A stretch of DNA of 64,000 nt, taken from the NCBI GenBank assembly GCA_947492235.1, contig CANLLZ010000001.1, forward strand, positions 434,001-498,000, read 5' to 3'. Below are positions 25,788-35,898 of the stretch, in pieces. Each line of letters starts with the position of its first letter. Within the stretch, counting starts at the first letter, position 1. Position numbers and translations under genes: made by a program. The notes beneath the pieces were generated by a model. That model saw nothing but the letters and a program-made list of their open reading frames with translations. It was not told the DNA's origin and made no database searches. The DNA comes from an uncultured Altererythrobacter sp. GTDB lineage: Bacteria; Pseudomonadota; Alphaproteobacteria; Sphingomonadales; Sphingomonadaceae.

Positions 25788-26699
25788 GTGCAGGACAATG
25801 AACGGACCGGGCTTTTGCTGGCGATGGCCGGGTTTGCCAGCTTGTCGGTCGGCGATGCGGTGATCAAGACGATGTCCGGTGAGTGGTCGCCGCTGGCGGT
25901 GGGCGCGCTGCGATTCACCATCGGGGCGATTGGCCTGTCGGTATTGCTGTTCTGGAAAGAAGGCGCACGCGGTTTCCGGCCCAGTCACCCCTGGCTGCAA
26001 CTGGCGCGGGGATTTTGTCTGGCGGCGGCAAGTCTCTGTTTCTTCTGCGCGATTTACCTGATGCCGCTTGCCTCGGCGATGGCGTTGGCCTTTGTCGCAC
26101 CGGTTCTGACCGCGCTGTTCAGCGGGCCATTGCTGGGAGAAAAAGTGCGCCTGCCGACCGTTATCGCTTCGGTGATTGCGCTTTGCGGAGTTGTGCTCGT
26201 CCTGCGGCCCAATCTGGCGGCTCTGGGTCTGGCGGCTTTCCTGCCGCTCGCATCGGCGTTTTTCTTCAGCATGATGATCATCGCCAACCGCGCATCGGGC
26301 GGGCAGGGCAGTCCGCTGTCGATGCAGGTCTTTGTCGCTCTGATTGCCGCGCCGCTGCTGCTGATTGCGGCTATTGCGGGCCATTGGAGCGGCATTCCCA
26401 TGCTGCAGGTGAGCGTCCCGGACTGGAGCGTGCTAGCCCGCTGCGCGCTGGTGGCGGTGACGGCAAGCACGGCGCACTGGCTCGCCTATCTGGGCACGAT
26501 GCGCGCCGGAGCAGCAACAATCGCCCCCACAACCTATATTCAGATGCTGGTTGCTATTACGCTGGGCTGGTGGTGGTTTGGCGATGTGCCCGACGCAGTC
26601 ACTCTGGCGGGCGCTGCTATCATCATCGGTGCCGGGCTGATTCTGTGGCGCAGCACACCCTCGGCTGCTCCCGCCACCACGAAGAAATTGCAGCGCTAG
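25788..26699 (+). CDS. DMT superfamily permease (EamA domains)
   Basis: 303 residues from GTG 25788 with gaggagaaa seven bases upstream. Ten predicted membrane helices form two EamA repeats. The first starts LLLAMAGFASLSVGDAVIK and includes MPLASAMALAFVAPVLTALF, a typical EamA segment; the second ends YIQMLVAITLGWWWFGDVPD. It exports a small metabolite, but the substrate cannot be read. It lies 72 bases before glmS on the same strand. Confidence 0.88.
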   Translation: MQDNERTGLLLAMAGFASLSVGDAVIKTMSGEWSPLAVGALRFTIGAIGLSVLLFWKEGARGFRPSHPWLQLARGFCLAAASLCFFCAIYLMPLASAMALAFVAPVLTALFSGPLLGEKVRLPTVIASVIALCGVVLVLRPNLAALGLAAFLPLASAFFFSMMIIANRASGGQGSPLSMQVFVALIAAPLLLIAAIAGHWSGIPMLQVSVPDWSVLARCALVAVTASTAHWLAYLGTMRAGAATIAPTTYIQMLVAITLGWWWFGDVPDAVTLAGAAIIIGAGLILWRSTPSAAPATTKKLQR

Positions 26700-26771
26700 T
26701 AGTATAGTAGGATTTTGCGGCTAATAGCGCGGCAACCATAATCGAAGTTTTGCCTTAAGGAATACAAAGCG

Positions 26772-28595
26772 ATGTGCGGCATTATCGGCATTGCAGGCAC
26801 GGCGCCTGTTGCAGACCGGCTGGTCGACGGCCTCAAGCGGATGGAATATCGCGGCTATGACAGCGCCGGTGTCTGCACTCTGCATGAAGGCGCGCTGGTG
26901 CGCCGCCGGGCAGAGGGCAAGCTGGCCAATCTGGTCGAGGAAGTGTCCGGCAATCCGGCGCCCGGCCTGCTGGGCATCGCACACACCCGCTGGGCCACCC
27001 ATGGCGCGCCGACGGCCGCGAACGCGCACCCGCACGCCACCGATCACGTGGCGCTGGTCCATAATGGCATCATCGAAAACTTCCGCCCTCTTCGCACAGA
27101 GCTGACCGATGACGGGCGCACGCTGGAAAGCGAAACCGATAGCGAAGTGGTGGTCCACCTGATTTCGCGCGAAGTGGAAAACGGCGCGTCGCCGCAGGAA
27201 GCTGTGCAGACCGTGCTGCCTCGCCTGCGCGGTGCGTTCGCGCTGGCGATTGTGTTCCGCGAGCATCCGGACATTCTGATTGGCGCACGGCGCGGTTCGC
27301 CGCTTGTTGTGGGCTATGGCGAGGGCGAGATGTTCCTCGGCTCCGATGCCCTGGCGCTGGCTCCGCTGACGCAGAAAATCACCTATCTGGAGGAAGGCGA
27401 CTGGGTCGTGCTGACCCGCGATACGGCGGAGATTTTTGACAGCGAGAATTCGCCGGTCGAGCGCCCGATAGTCGCTTCGGGCGCATCTGCCGCTGCAGTG
27501 GAGAAGGGCAATTATCGCCACTTCATGCAGAAAGAGATTTTCGAGCAGCCGACCGTCGTGGCGCAGACGCTCGCCAGCTATATCCGGCAGAGCGATGAAA
27601 GCGTCGCCCTGCCGCAGATCGATTTCGATCTCTCGGCGGTGAACCGGATCACCATCGTCGCGTGCGGTACGTCTTTCTATGCCGGAATGGTGGCAAAATA
27701 CTGGTTCGAGCAGTTCGCCCGCGTGCCGGTCGATGTCGATGTGGCGTCGGAGTTCCGCTATCGCGAGCCGGTGCTGGAAGAGGGCGGCTTGTCGCTGTTC
27801 ATCTCGCAAAGCGGGGAGACGGCCGACACGCTAGCCGCGCTGCGCCATTGCAAGGAAGCGGGCCAGACCATCGCGGTGGTCGTCAACGTGCCGACCAGTT
27901 CCATGGCGCGCGAGGCCGATTTGTTGCTGCCCACCCATGCCGGTCCGGAAATTGGCGTCGCCTCGACCAAGGCGTTTGCCTGCCAGCTGGCGGTGCTCGC
28001 TGCGCTGGCGGCGCATATGGCGGTGAAGAAGGGGCAGATGTCCCGCGCGGACGAGCAGGACGTTGTGCATCATCTGCTGGAGGCACCTGCCGCCCTGAAC
28101 GCCGCACTCGATCACGATGACGATATTGCCGGGATGGCGCATCTGATCGCCCCGGCCCGCGACGTCCTGTATCTGGGCCGTGGCCCGGATTATCCTATGG
28201 CGATGGAAGGTGCGCTGAAACTGAAAGAAATCAGCTACATCCATGCCGAAGGCTACGCTTCGGGCGAGATGAAGCACGGACCGATTGCCTTGATCGACGA
28301 GCATGTGCCCGTGATCGTGCTGGCTCCCAGCGGACCTCTGTTCGAAAAGACGGTGTCGAACATGCAGGAAGTGCGCGCACGTGGCGGACAGATTGTGCTG
28401 ATCTCCGACGAGGAAGGTCTCGAAGAAGCCGGCGAAGGCTGCCTCGCCACTATCTGCATGCCGAAGGTCCATCCCCTGATCGCGCCGCTGGTTTATGCCG
28501 TGCCGGTGCAGTTGCTTGCCTACCATGTGGCAGTGGCGAAAGGCACCGATGTCGATCAGCCGCGCAACCTCGCGAAATCGGTAACGGTCGAATAA
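26772..28595 (+). CDS. glmS: Glutamine--fructose-6-phosphate aminotransferase (isomerizing)
   Basis: 607 residues, full length. After the initiator Met comes CGIIGIAGTAP, so Cys2 is the amidotransferase nucleophile. RMEYRGYDSAG and TRWATHGAPTAANAHPH follow in the glutaminase half. The isomerase half has two SIS domains with VACGTSFYAG, SQSGETADTLAAL and STKAFACQLA. It ends PRNLAKSVTVE. It makes glucosamine-6-phosphate, the first step to UDP-GlcNAc for peptidoglycan and LPS. No ribozyme or riboswitch element is visible in the 72-base leader. Confidence 0.97.
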   Translation: MCGIIGIAGTAPVADRLVDGLKRMEYRGYDSAGVCTLHEGALVRRRAEGKLANLVEEVSGNPAPGLLGIAHTRWATHGAPTAANAHPHATDHVALVHNGIIENFRPLRTELTDDGRTLESETDSEVVVHLISREVENGASPQEAVQTVLPRLRGAFALAIVFREHPDILIGARRGSPLVVGYGEGEMFLGSDALALAPLTQKITYLEEGDWVVLTRDTAEIFDSENSPVERPIVASGASAAAVEKGNYRHFMQKEIFEQPTVVAQTLASYIRQSDESVALPQIDFDLSAVNRITIVACGTSFYAGMVAKYWFEQFARVPVDVDVASEFRYREPVLEEGGLSLFISQSGETADTLAALRHCKEAGQTIAVVVNVPTSSMAREADLLLPTHAGPEIGVASTKAFACQLAVLAALAAHMAVKKGQMSRADEQDVVHHLLEAPAALNAALDHDDDIAGMAHLIAPARDVLYLGRGPDYPMAMEGALKLKEISYIHAEGYASGEMKHGPIALIDEHVPVIVLAPSGPLFEKTVSNMQEVRARGGQIVLISDEEGLEEAGEGCLATICMPKVHPLIAPLVYAVPVQLLAYHVAVAKGTDVDQPRNLAKSVTVE

Positions 28596-28676
28596 GTTAC
28601 GCTTGGCGGCTGCCTGAAGCAGATTTGGGCCCTATCCTTTACTCGGCGCTAACCTTTCTCCTCTAGCGGGAAAGGC

Positions 28677-31028
28677 GTGACGGAGAGCGCCCCAAACCGT
28701 AGGCAATTGCCAGCCAAACTACCGATCGCAGGTCTGCTCGGCCTGCGGGATACGGGGGATATCGACTGGGCGCATCTGCGGGCGATACAGCATTCCGTTC
28801 CGGCATCGAAAATTTCCCTGCGTCTGTTCGGACATGGATTGCTGGCGGCGATTGCAGCGACCGTTCTTTATCCGATCCTGCCAACCGCATATCTCGTTGG
28901 CTGGTTCGCACTGGTGGCGGCATCGCTGGGTCTGATGTTTCAGGCCGATACGGATTTGCAGGCCAAACCCGGTCGCCCTTTGAGCAAAGGTTCTGCGGCG
29001 CGTCATCTGCGCGGAACGATTGCTGCTGCGATTACCTGGAGTATGTCCACTCCGCTCGCGTGGCTGTTCGGGACGACCAGCGAAGTGCTGGCCATCTGGG
29101 CGGTTATCGCCGCGGTCATCACCGGCATCACCATCACTCTGGGCACAGCGCCGCTCGGGGCAATCCTCTTTTCGGTGATCGTCATGGTACCGGGCGCGGT
29201 CATTCTGGCACTGTCGGGCTGGTGGGCTGCATCGGTCGCTGCGATTTTGATGCTGGCTCTTGCCTGCTGGGGCTTCATTGTCCGGGCGGAGAATTTCCTG
29301 CGCGGCAATCTGGCCGAGGCCGGGATGAACGAGCGTTCGCAAGTCGTTTCGCTCTTGCTGCGAGAATTCGAGGAAAACGAAGCCGACTGGCTCTGGCAGA
29401 TCGATACATCGCGCCGCATCCGCTCGGCATCGCCGCGTTTCGCGTTTGCGCTTGGCTGCTCTAGCGATGACGCAGAGGGGCAGCCGTTCCTGCAATTGAT
29501 CTCGGGCGAATATTGGGAAACCGGCCAGTTCCCCAACAGCCTGCACGATCTGGCCGAGCGCCTGAAACGGCGCGAGAGTTTCTCAAACCTGCTGGTGAAA
29601 GTCACTATTGGCGGGAAAGAGCGCTGGTGGGAGCTTTCGGGCACACCCATGCTCGATAATCACGGCAAGGATGTCGGCTTCCGGGGCGTAGGCTCCGATG
29701 TGACCGAGCAGCGCGAATCGAGCGAGAAAATCGCTTATCTGGCGCGCTACGACACGCTGACCAATCTGCCCAACCGGCTGATGCTGAACGAGGCTTTGGG
29801 CGACGCCATGCGCTATGCCCGTCAGTGGCGCTCGCGCTGTGCGTTCCTGATGATCGATCTGGACCGCTTCAAGCAGGTAAACGATTCGCTCGGACACCAG
29901 GTGGGCGACCGCTTGCTGGAGCAGGTGGCCCTGCGGCTCAAAGAAGTGTGCGGCGAAAACGAAGTATGCGGCCGACTGGGCGGCGATGAGTTCGCCGTGG
30001 TGATCCGCGAGGCCAAGGATGGCGAGATCGTCAATTCCGTAGCGCAGCGCTTGATCGCGCGCCTCTCGGAGCCTTACGCGGTCGACAATCACACGCTCTA
30101 TGTGGGCGCCAGCGTCGGGTCCGCAGTGGCCCCGCGCGATGGCAAGACTGTCGAAGAATTGATGCGCAACGCCGACCTGGCGCTTTATCGTTCGAAGGAC
30201 GAAGGCGGCGGGGAGCATTACAAATACGAGCCCTCGCTCCACGCTTCTGCCGAGGAGCGTCGTCAGCTCGAGTTCTCCCTGCGCAAGGCGCTGGAGCGCG
30301 ACGAGATGCTGCTCCACTATCAGCCCGTCGTGGACTCGAACACGGAGGAGCTGGTCGGGTTCGAGGCTCTGGTGCGCTGGGACAGCAAGGATCACGGCTT
30401 TGTCAGCCCCGGCAAATTCATTCCGCTGGCAGAAGAAACCCGCCTGATCGTGCCCATCGGCACATGGGTGCTGGAGCAGGCCTGTATCGAAGCGGCCAAA
30501 TGGACGTCCAATGTGCGGATCAACGTCAATGTTTCACCCGAGCAATTGCTGGAGCCCGATTTCGCGACCACCGTTGTCCGCGCTCTGTCACGCAGCAAAC
30601 TCGCGCCGCAGCGGCTGGAACTGGAAGTGACCGAAAGCATCTTCCTGCGCGATGCCGATGTTGCCCGCTCTGCATTGGAGCAGGTGATGGCTCTGGGTTG
30701 CCGGGTGGCGCTGGATGATTTCGGTACCGGCTATTCCTCGCTCGGCTACATCCGCAAATTGCGTTTCAGCACGATCAAGGTGGACCGCACCTTCGTGCAA
30801 GGGGCGGCTCAGGGCGCTGCAGAGAGCGTCGCGATCATTCGCGCCGTGGTGGCGATGGCGGACAGTCTCGGCATGTCGACGACAGCCGAAGGCGTCGAAA
30901 CATCCGACGAGGCGGCGCTGATCCGCGATCTGGGCTGCACCAAGATCCAGGGCTATTATTTCGGTCGCCCCATGCCCTCGGGCGAGGCGCTGGATGTTGT
31001 CCACCGCGCCAGCCGGATGCGCGCCTGA
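28677..31028 (+). CDS. Membrane PAS-GGDEF-EAL cyclic di-GMP protein
   Basis: 783 residues with a GTG start whose spacing to gggaaagg is very short. Domains: membrane helices between about 50 and 205, a PAS domain (~230-345), GGDEF (350-510) with intact GGDEF at 435-439, and EAL (525-775) with EALVRW at 563, NVSPEQLL, TESIFLR, DDFGTGYSS, KVDRTFV and AEGVET. Both cyclase and phosphodiesterase sites look complete. The RxxD inhibitory site upstream of GGDEF is absent. It probably adjusts c-di-GMP for motility or biofilm. It stands alone between glmS and the convergent purQ. Confidence 0.94.
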   Translation: MTESAPNRRQLPAKLPIAGLLGLRDTGDIDWAHLRAIQHSVPASKISLRLFGHGLLAAIAATVLYPILPTAYLVGWFALVAASLGLMFQADTDLQAKPGRPLSKGSAARHLRGTIAAAITWSMSTPLAWLFGTTSEVLAIWAVIAAVITGITITLGTAPLGAILFSVIVMVPGAVILALSGWWAASVAAILMLALACWGFIVRAENFLRGNLAEAGMNERSQVVSLLLREFEENEADWLWQIDTSRRIRSASPRFAFALGCSSDDAEGQPFLQLISGEYWETGQFPNSLHDLAERLKRRESFSNLLVKVTIGGKERWWELSGTPMLDNHGKDVGFRGVGSDVTEQRESSEKIAYLARYDTLTNLPNRLMLNEALGDAMRYARQWRSRCAFLMIDLDRFKQVNDSLGHQVGDRLLEQVALRLKEVCGENEVCGRLGGDEFAVVIREAKDGEIVNSVAQRLIARLSEPYAVDNHTLYVGASVGSAVAPRDGKTVEELMRNADLALYRSKDEGGGEHYKYEPSLHASAEERRQLEFSLRKALERDEMLLHYQPVVDSNTEELVGFEALVRWDSKDHGFVSPGKFIPLAEETRLIVPIGTWVLEQACIEAAKWTSNVRINVNVSPEQLLEPDFATTVVRALSRSKLAPQRLELEVTESIFLRDADVARSALEQVMALGCRVALDDFGTGYSSLGYIRKLRFSTIKVDRTFVQGAAQGAAESVAIIRAVVAMADSLGMSTTAEGVETSDEAALIRDLGCTKIQGYYFGRPMPSGEALDVVHRASRMRA

Positions 31029-31052
31029 TTGTCAGGCCTCTACGCGGCTCGC

Positions 31053-31724
31053 CTAAGCAGTGGCCAGCGCGTTCAACACACCTTCGAACAGGGCGCGGCC
31101 ATCGGTATTGCCGTGGGCATCCTCTACCGCGCGTTCGGGGTGGGGCATCATCCCCAGCACATTGCCCGCCGCGTTCAGCACGCCCGCAATGGCGCGCTGT
31201 GAGCCGTTGACATTGTCGGCGTAGCGGAAGGCCACCCGGCCATCCCCTTCCAGCCGGTCCAGCGTGGTCTCGTCGGCGAAGTAATTGCCGTCATGATGCG
31301 CTACCGGAATGGCGATGTTCTGGCCTGCCGAATATTGCGCGGTAAACAGGCTCCGCGCGTTTTCGACCGTCAGATTGGCGGTGCGGCAGATAAACGTCTG
31401 CTGGGCATTGCGCATCAGCGCGCCGGGCAGCAGCCGCGCCTCGGTCAAAACCTGAAAACCATTGCAGACGCCCAGCACCGGCACACCGCGCTCGGCCGCA
31501 GCGATGACATCGCGCATGATCGGGCTGTTGGCGGCCATCGCACCGGAGCGCAAATAGTCACCGTAGGAGAATCCACCGGGCAGGGCGATAAAATCGAGGC
31601 CATCGGGCAGCGCACTGTCGCCATGCCACACGCGCACCGGTGCAGTGCCGGACACCAGCTCGATAGCCACCGCCATATCGCGGTCGCAATTGGAGCCGGG
31701 GAAGGTGATGACGGCGCTTTTCAT
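31053..31724 (-). CDS. purQ: Phosphoribosylformylglycinamidine synthase subunit PurQ
   Basis: 223 residues, a class I glutamine amidotransferase: [16 protein letters not shown], the nucleophile Cys87 in VLGVCNGFQ, and GMMPHPERA with His and Glu of the triad. It supplies ammonia to PurL for the fourth step of purine synthesis, together with PurS. purS lies four bases upstream on the same strand. PurL is not in the window. Confidence 0.96.
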   Translation of the reverse strand: MKSAVITFPGSNCDRDMAVAIELVSGTAPVRVWHGDSALPDGLDFIALPGGFSYGDYLRSGAMAANSPIMRDVIAAAERGVPVLGVCNGFQVLTEARLLPGALMRNAQQTFICRTANLTVENARSLFTAQYSAGQNIAIPVAHHDGNYFADETTLDRLEGDGRVAFRYADNVNGSQRAIAGVLNAAGNVLGMMPHPERAVEDAHGNTDGRALFEGVLNALATA

Positions 31725-31728
31725 CGGC

Positions 31729-31962
31729 TCAGCCCACCTTCTCGATCCGGTAATCCTCGATCACCGTATTGGCGAGCAGCTTGTCGCACATCTCGGTAAT
31801 CTGCGCGTCGGTCGTCGTATCCGCCACGTCCATTTCGACCGTGCGGCCGATGCGAACGTCTTCCACGCCGGTAAAGCCCAGCCCCTCCAGCGAGTGATGG
31901 ACAGCGCGGCCCTGCGGATCGAGCACGCCCGGCTTCAGGCTGACATGGATGCGGACTTTCAT
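31729..31962 (-). CDS. purS: Phosphoribosylformylglycinamidine synthase subunit PurS
   Basis: 77 residues, the right size for Pur[21 protein letters not shown], then [15 protein letters not shown] and [16 protein letters not shown] match the family throughout. PurS bridges PurL and PurQ in the small-PurL FGAM synthase. It is directly followed by purQ. An 89-base gap to the M16 protease gene upstream probably holds its promoter. Confidence 0.96.
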   Translation of the reverse strand: MKVRIHVSLKPGVLDPQGRAVHHSLEGLGFTGVEDVRIGRTVEMDVADTTTDAQITEMCDKLLANTVIEDYRIEKVG

Positions 31963-32051
31963 CGGACGGTTCCCTCATTGTGGGGCGGATCAGGTATCTG
32001 TGCGCCCTATAGCGAGAGGGGCAGCTGGCGCAATCGCGTAGGGCAGGCTTA

Positions 32052-34922
32052 TCACTCGGCAATTGCCGTTTCGGCAGCGGTCTGCGGCAAAACCGTGATG
32101 ACCACAGCGTCTGCCGGATCGAGATAGCGCACCGCAAGCGCCTGCAAATCCTCCGCCGTCACGGCGCGGTAGCGATCCGCGCCTGCCAGATATCGGGCAA
32201 TCCGGTCCGGCTCGCTCTGCGCGCGGCGGGTGTAGCGAAGCCAGCCGCCATTTGTTTTCAATGCATTGTCCAGCCCTTCCAGAATCGGCTGGCGGGCGCG
32301 CTGCAGCATGTCTTCGGACACCGGTCCGTCACGAAGCGCTGTGATGGTGGAACGGATTGCGGCGCTGGCCACGTCCAGCCGCTCGACATCGACGCCCGCG
32401 CTGACCGCAAAGGTGCCGTAGCCATCATAATAGCGCGAGGGGCTGCTCGAGACGCCGGGGGAATACGCATCGCCCAGCCGCTCTCGCAGTTCATCGGTCA
32501 TCGCCAGATCGACGACGGCGCGCAGCAGGCCGAGGCCGACGGTTGTTTCCGGATCGAGCGCATCGGTGGTGGGCCAGACGAACCGCAGCAGGGCCTGATC
32601 TGCTTCGCCGGTATGGTACAGCGTGCGGGGGCTGCGATCGGCGGTAAAGGCGCGCTCACGGGCACCGGGCGGGGTGGTGAAATCCGCCTCGCGCCGGGGC
32701 AGGGCACCCAGAGTGCGCGCCACCAGAGCAATCGCTGCGTCCTCATCGATATCGCCCACCAGCGCCACTTCCAGCGCGCCGTTCTCCAGCCGGTCGCTGA
32801 TCGTGTCGCGCAGGTCCGACAATTCCAGCGCGCGATAGGTCGCCTCGTCCTTCAGCGTGAAGCGCGGATCGTCATCGGACAGGATGTTGGCCTCGTAAGC
32901 GCCCAGCGCCGCACGCGGAGTGGCGGTGAGCCGGGCGAAATAATCCTCCAGCGAATTGCGGTAACGGGTGAGCGCTTCGGGCCGGTAGCCGGGATCGGTC
33001 AGATAGGCCGCGATCAGCTGCAATTGCAGTTCCAGATCGCGCGGCGTGGTGGTGGTGGTGCCGGCAAAACTGTCGGTCTGCGCGCTAAAGCGGAACTGCG
33101 CATTGCGGCCCGCAAGCACAGTGGAGAGATCGTCTGCAGACAGTTTGCCAAGGCCCGCCGATGGCAGCAGCGCCGCCAGAGCAGTGCCCTCCGAATTCTC
33201 GCGCGTATCGAGCCAGTTGCCGCCGTCGAGCACGTAGGAGACGCGCACCCGGTCATCCTCCAGCGCCGTCTGCTTCAGATTGAGCCGCACGCCGTTGTCG
33301 AACACGAGTTGGCGGATGCCGAGCGCTTCTTCCACCGTGTCGGAGACGACCATGCCCGGCTCCCCGAAATCAGTGTAGGGGAAGGCGTCGAATGCGCTTT
33401 CCTGCGGCGGCTCTACTGGCAGGGCGACGGCACTATCCCATGCCTCGCGCAACGCCGCCTCGCCGCCTTCGGGCGCGGTGCGTCCCTGAAAGCGGATCAA
33501 AGGCTCCTCCAGCGGGATAACGTCACCGCGCAAGGCTGCGACCACCTGGTCGGGAGTAAGGCGCTCCACCGCGCTTTCGAACAGGGCCAGGCCAAAGGAG
33601 GGACTGGTCGGCACCAGATCGTTGCGCGCCAGCCCCACTGCGCCGCGAACATAGCTGCCATGGCTGCGCGTGGCGGCGGCGTTGACCTGATTTTGCAAAG
33701 CTGTGCGGCGGCTGGAGACTTGCTCGGCAATCTCTGCCTCAGTCACGCCGTGCTGCATGATGCGGACATATTCCTGCGCTGCGGCTGTCAGGCCGCGCTG
33801 CCAGTTGCCTTCCAGAGCAGCCAGCACCAGCGATGTCTGGCGGCCCGCCTCGAAGATGTCAGAAGTGCCGAAGCCTGCATTGCGGAATGGCGGCTCTTCC
33901 GACAGCGTCAGACGGCGCAGGCGGCGATTGACGATCCCGTAGCCGATGCTGCGGATGATCGCTGCGCGCCGGTTGGCGGAAGTGTCGGGCCGGTCGATCC
34001 ATTCGCCAAACCGGGCGACGCTAATCTGCGCGTCGAGCGCGGGATCGGTGTAGATATCGGCGGCGCCCTTGTAGTCGGGCTGGACCGGACCGGCAGAGGG
34101 CTGCGGCGCATGGGGCTTTGCCTGCCAATCGGCGAAGCGGGTGCGGATTTTCGCCTCCACTGCCTCGGCATCGAAGTCACCGACAACGATCAGCGTGGTA
34201 TTCGCGGGGATATAAGTCCGCTCGTAAAACCCGCGCAGCACATCGGCGGTGGCGGTATCGACATCCTCGCGGTCGACCAGCGGATACCGGTTGGAAATGA
34301 GCGAGCCGGGAAAGAAGAAATCGATCTGGTCGGCAGAGGCAAGGCTGCGATAGTCGGTCCGGTCGCGGCGCTCTGCGATCAGCACGCCCCGCTCGCGCTC
34401 CACCGCATCCACTTCGAAAAGCAATTCGCTGGCCGTCTCGCGCATGAGGAACAACGCGGTATCAAGCAATTCCTCGTCGGCGCGCGGCAAGTCCAGCATG
34501 TACTGCGTGTAGTGAAACGCGGTGGCCGCATTGGTGTCCGCACCGAACGCCAGACCCAGTCGCTCCAGCAATTTCACCATTTCGCCCTCGGGCACATTGG
34601 TGCTGCCGTTAAAGGCCATGTGCTCGACATAATGGGCGAGGCCGCGCTCGTTGTCGCGTTCGTCGAACCGGCCCGCTTCCACTTCCATGCGGACCAGAGC
34701 GGTGCCTTCGGGCATGCCATTGCTGCGCACGATGTAGCGCATGCCGTTATCCAGCGTTCCGTAAATGGTGCCGTCTTCGGGTTCCAGATCGCTGTCCTCG
34801 AAAGCCCAAACGGGGCTGGGGGCTTCTGTGGCGGAGGGGACCGCAGGAGCGTTCTGTGCGTGGGCGGGAAGACATCCGCTAAGCGAAACAGCAGCGGCTG
34901 CGAAAAACAGGCGTTTGAGCAT
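32052..34922 (-). CDS. M16 family zinc metallopeptidase (pitrilysin/insulinase type)
   Basis: 956 residues with signal sequence MLKRLFFAAAAVSLSGCLPA; SGC might also be a lipobox. The zinc site HYVEH (inverted HxxEH) is at residues 97-101 in GLAHYVEHMAFNGS, with the third ligand Glu in a downstream VERERGVLIAE. Two M16 peptidase repeats with their inactive M16C partners fill the length, a single-chain clam shell of about 100 kDa. It probably degrades peptides in the periplasm. It separates purSQ from purC and starts divergently to the lipid kinase. Confidence 0.93.
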   Translation of the reverse strand: MLKRLFFAAAAVSLSGCLPAHAQNAPAVPSATEAPSPVWAFEDSDLEPEDGTIYGTLDNGMRYIVRSNGMPEGTALVRMEVEAGRFDERDNERGLAHYVEHMAFNGSTNVPEGEMVKLLERLGLAFGADTNAATAFHYTQYMLDLPRADEELLDTALFLMRETASELLFEVDAVERERGVLIAERRDRTDYRSLASADQIDFFFPGSLISNRYPLVDREDVDTATADVLRGFYERTYIPANTTLIVVGDFDAEAVEAKIRTRFADWQAKPHAPQPSAGPVQPDYKGAADIYTDPALDAQISVARFGEWIDRPDTSANRRAAIIRSIGYGIVNRRLRRLTLSEEPPFRNAGFGTSDIFEAGRQTSLVLAALEGNWQRGLTAAAQEYVRIMQHGVTEAEIAEQVSSRRTALQNQVNAAATRSHGSYVRGAVGLARNDLVPTSPSFGLALFESAVERLTPDQVVAALRGDVIPLEEPLIRFQGRTAPEGGEAALREAWDSAVALPVEPPQESAFDAFPYTDFGEPGMVVSDTVEEALGIRQLVFDNGVRLNLKQTALEDDRVRVSYVLDGGNWLDTRENSEGTALAALLPSAGLGKLSADDLSTVLAGRNAQFRFSAQTDSFAGTTTTTPRDLELQLQLIAAYLTDPGYRPEALTRYRNSLEDYFARLTATPRAALGAYEANILSDDDPRFTLKDEATYRALELSDLRDTISDRLENGALEVALVGDIDEDAAIALVARTLGALPRREADFTTPPGARERAFTADRSPRTLYHTGEADQALLRFVWPTTDALDPETTVGLGLLRAVVDLAMTDELRERLGDAYSPGVSSSPSRYYDGYGTFAVSAGVDVERLDVASAAIRSTITALRDGPVSEDMLQRARQPILEGLDNALKTNGGWLRYTRRAQSEPDRIARYLAGADRYRAVTAEDLQALAVRYLDPADAVVITVLPQTAAETAIAE

Positions 34923-35004
34923 GGGTTTCTTATGCAGAGTGTGGCTGAACCCGGCAATAACATTGGCATTTTCGCAATGCCCCGGTGTTAGGGTCCGCGC
35001 AGCG

Positions 35005-35895
35005 ATGAAAATGGACCTTGTCTACAACCCCGTGGCGGGCAGTTTCCGAGCGGAGCGGCTGGAGCGTCTGGCGGAGGCGTTCGCCGCGCAGGGGTTTGCC
35101 GTGCAGCCGATGGCGACGACGGCTGAAGGCGCGGTGCTGTCTGGCGAGGCCGATCTCGTCTGCGTGCATGGCGGCGACGGGACACTGCGCGATACGGTGC
35201 AGGCCCTGATGCAGAAGACCGGGCAAGACGCTGGCGAGACACCGCTCTGCCTTGCGCCTGCGGGGACGATTAATCTTGTCGCCCGTGAGCTGGGCTATGC
35301 GCGCGATCCGTTGGCTCTGGCCCAGCAACTCGCTTCGGGCTGGGCGCGGGGAACCGACAGCTGGGTGCACTCGCCGCTCTATGCGCTGGGCGAGACACCG
35401 ATTGTATCGTGCCTCAGCATCGGGCCCGATAGTCACGCTGTGGCAGGCGTTTCACCAACCTTGAAAATGCGTATCGGTCGCTATGCCTACGGGGCTGCGA
35501 TGATGAAGCAATTGCGCCGATGGCCGCGCGCGCCCATGCCGATCAGCGGAGAATTGGCCGACGGCACACCGTTCGAGACGCAGGCAGAGGCAGCGATTGT
35601 CTCCCACGGAGCATTGTATGGCGGCCCGTTCCAGTTGAGCCGGGCGGCTGCACTAAAGGCGGATTCGGTGGAACTCATCACGATGCGGCAATCCACCCGC
35701 ACCGGAACCGCTGCCCTGATGACAGCGGCGATGTTGGGCCGGCCGGTGGAGGGCATGCGCGGTATTGAAATCCGCACCTGTCGCCGGATTACTTTCGCCG
35801 ACTGTGTGGCGCCGGTGCAGGTCGATGGCGATCATATGCCGGAATGCGCCCACACGATCGAGCCGGCCGGGATCAGCCTGCGATACTGCGTGTAA
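35005..35895 (+). CDS. Diacylglycerol kinase-like lipid kinase
   Basis: 296 residues from ATG 35005 (or 35011). MDLVYNPVAGSF then VHGGDGTLRDTVQ is the NAD kinase/DAGK nucleotide-binding signature (GGDGT), and LAPAGTINLVAREL follows as in YegS-like kinases. The C-terminal beta-sandwich includes QVDGDHMPE. It phosphorylates a lipid such as diacylglycerol or sphingosine-type alcohols; the exact substrate is not readable. It is convergent with purC, three bases apart. Confidence 0.85.
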   Translation: MKMDLVYNPVAGSFRAERLERLAEAFAAQGFAVQPMATTAEGAVLSGEADLVCVHGGDGTLRDTVQALMQKTGQDAGETPLCLAPAGTINLVARELGYARDPLALAQQLASGWARGTDSWVHSPLYALGETPIVSCLSIGPDSHAVAGVSPTLKMRIGRYAYGAAMMKQLRRWPRAPMPISGELADGTPFETQAEAAIVSHGALYGGPFQLSRAAALKADSVELITMRQSTRTGTAALMTAAMLGRPVEGMRGIEIRTCRRITFADCVAPVQVDGDHMPECAHTIEPAGISLRYCV

Positions 35896-35898
35896 CGT

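Noticed and set aside
26700-26771. glmS ribozyme or other riboswitch ahead of glmS
   Set aside because: The gap is only 72 bases, holds no recognisable pseudoknot, and the glmS ribozyme belongs mainly to Firmicutes.
32613-34991. 792-codon plus-strand open frame opposite the M16 protease
   Set aside because: The minus-strand frame has a signal peptide and the HxxEH site; the plus frame has shadow-like composition. The long frames opposite the sugar dehydrogenase (2173-3495), diheme cytochrome (19049-20797), uvrC (47813-49381) and helicase (50488-52797) were rejected likewise.
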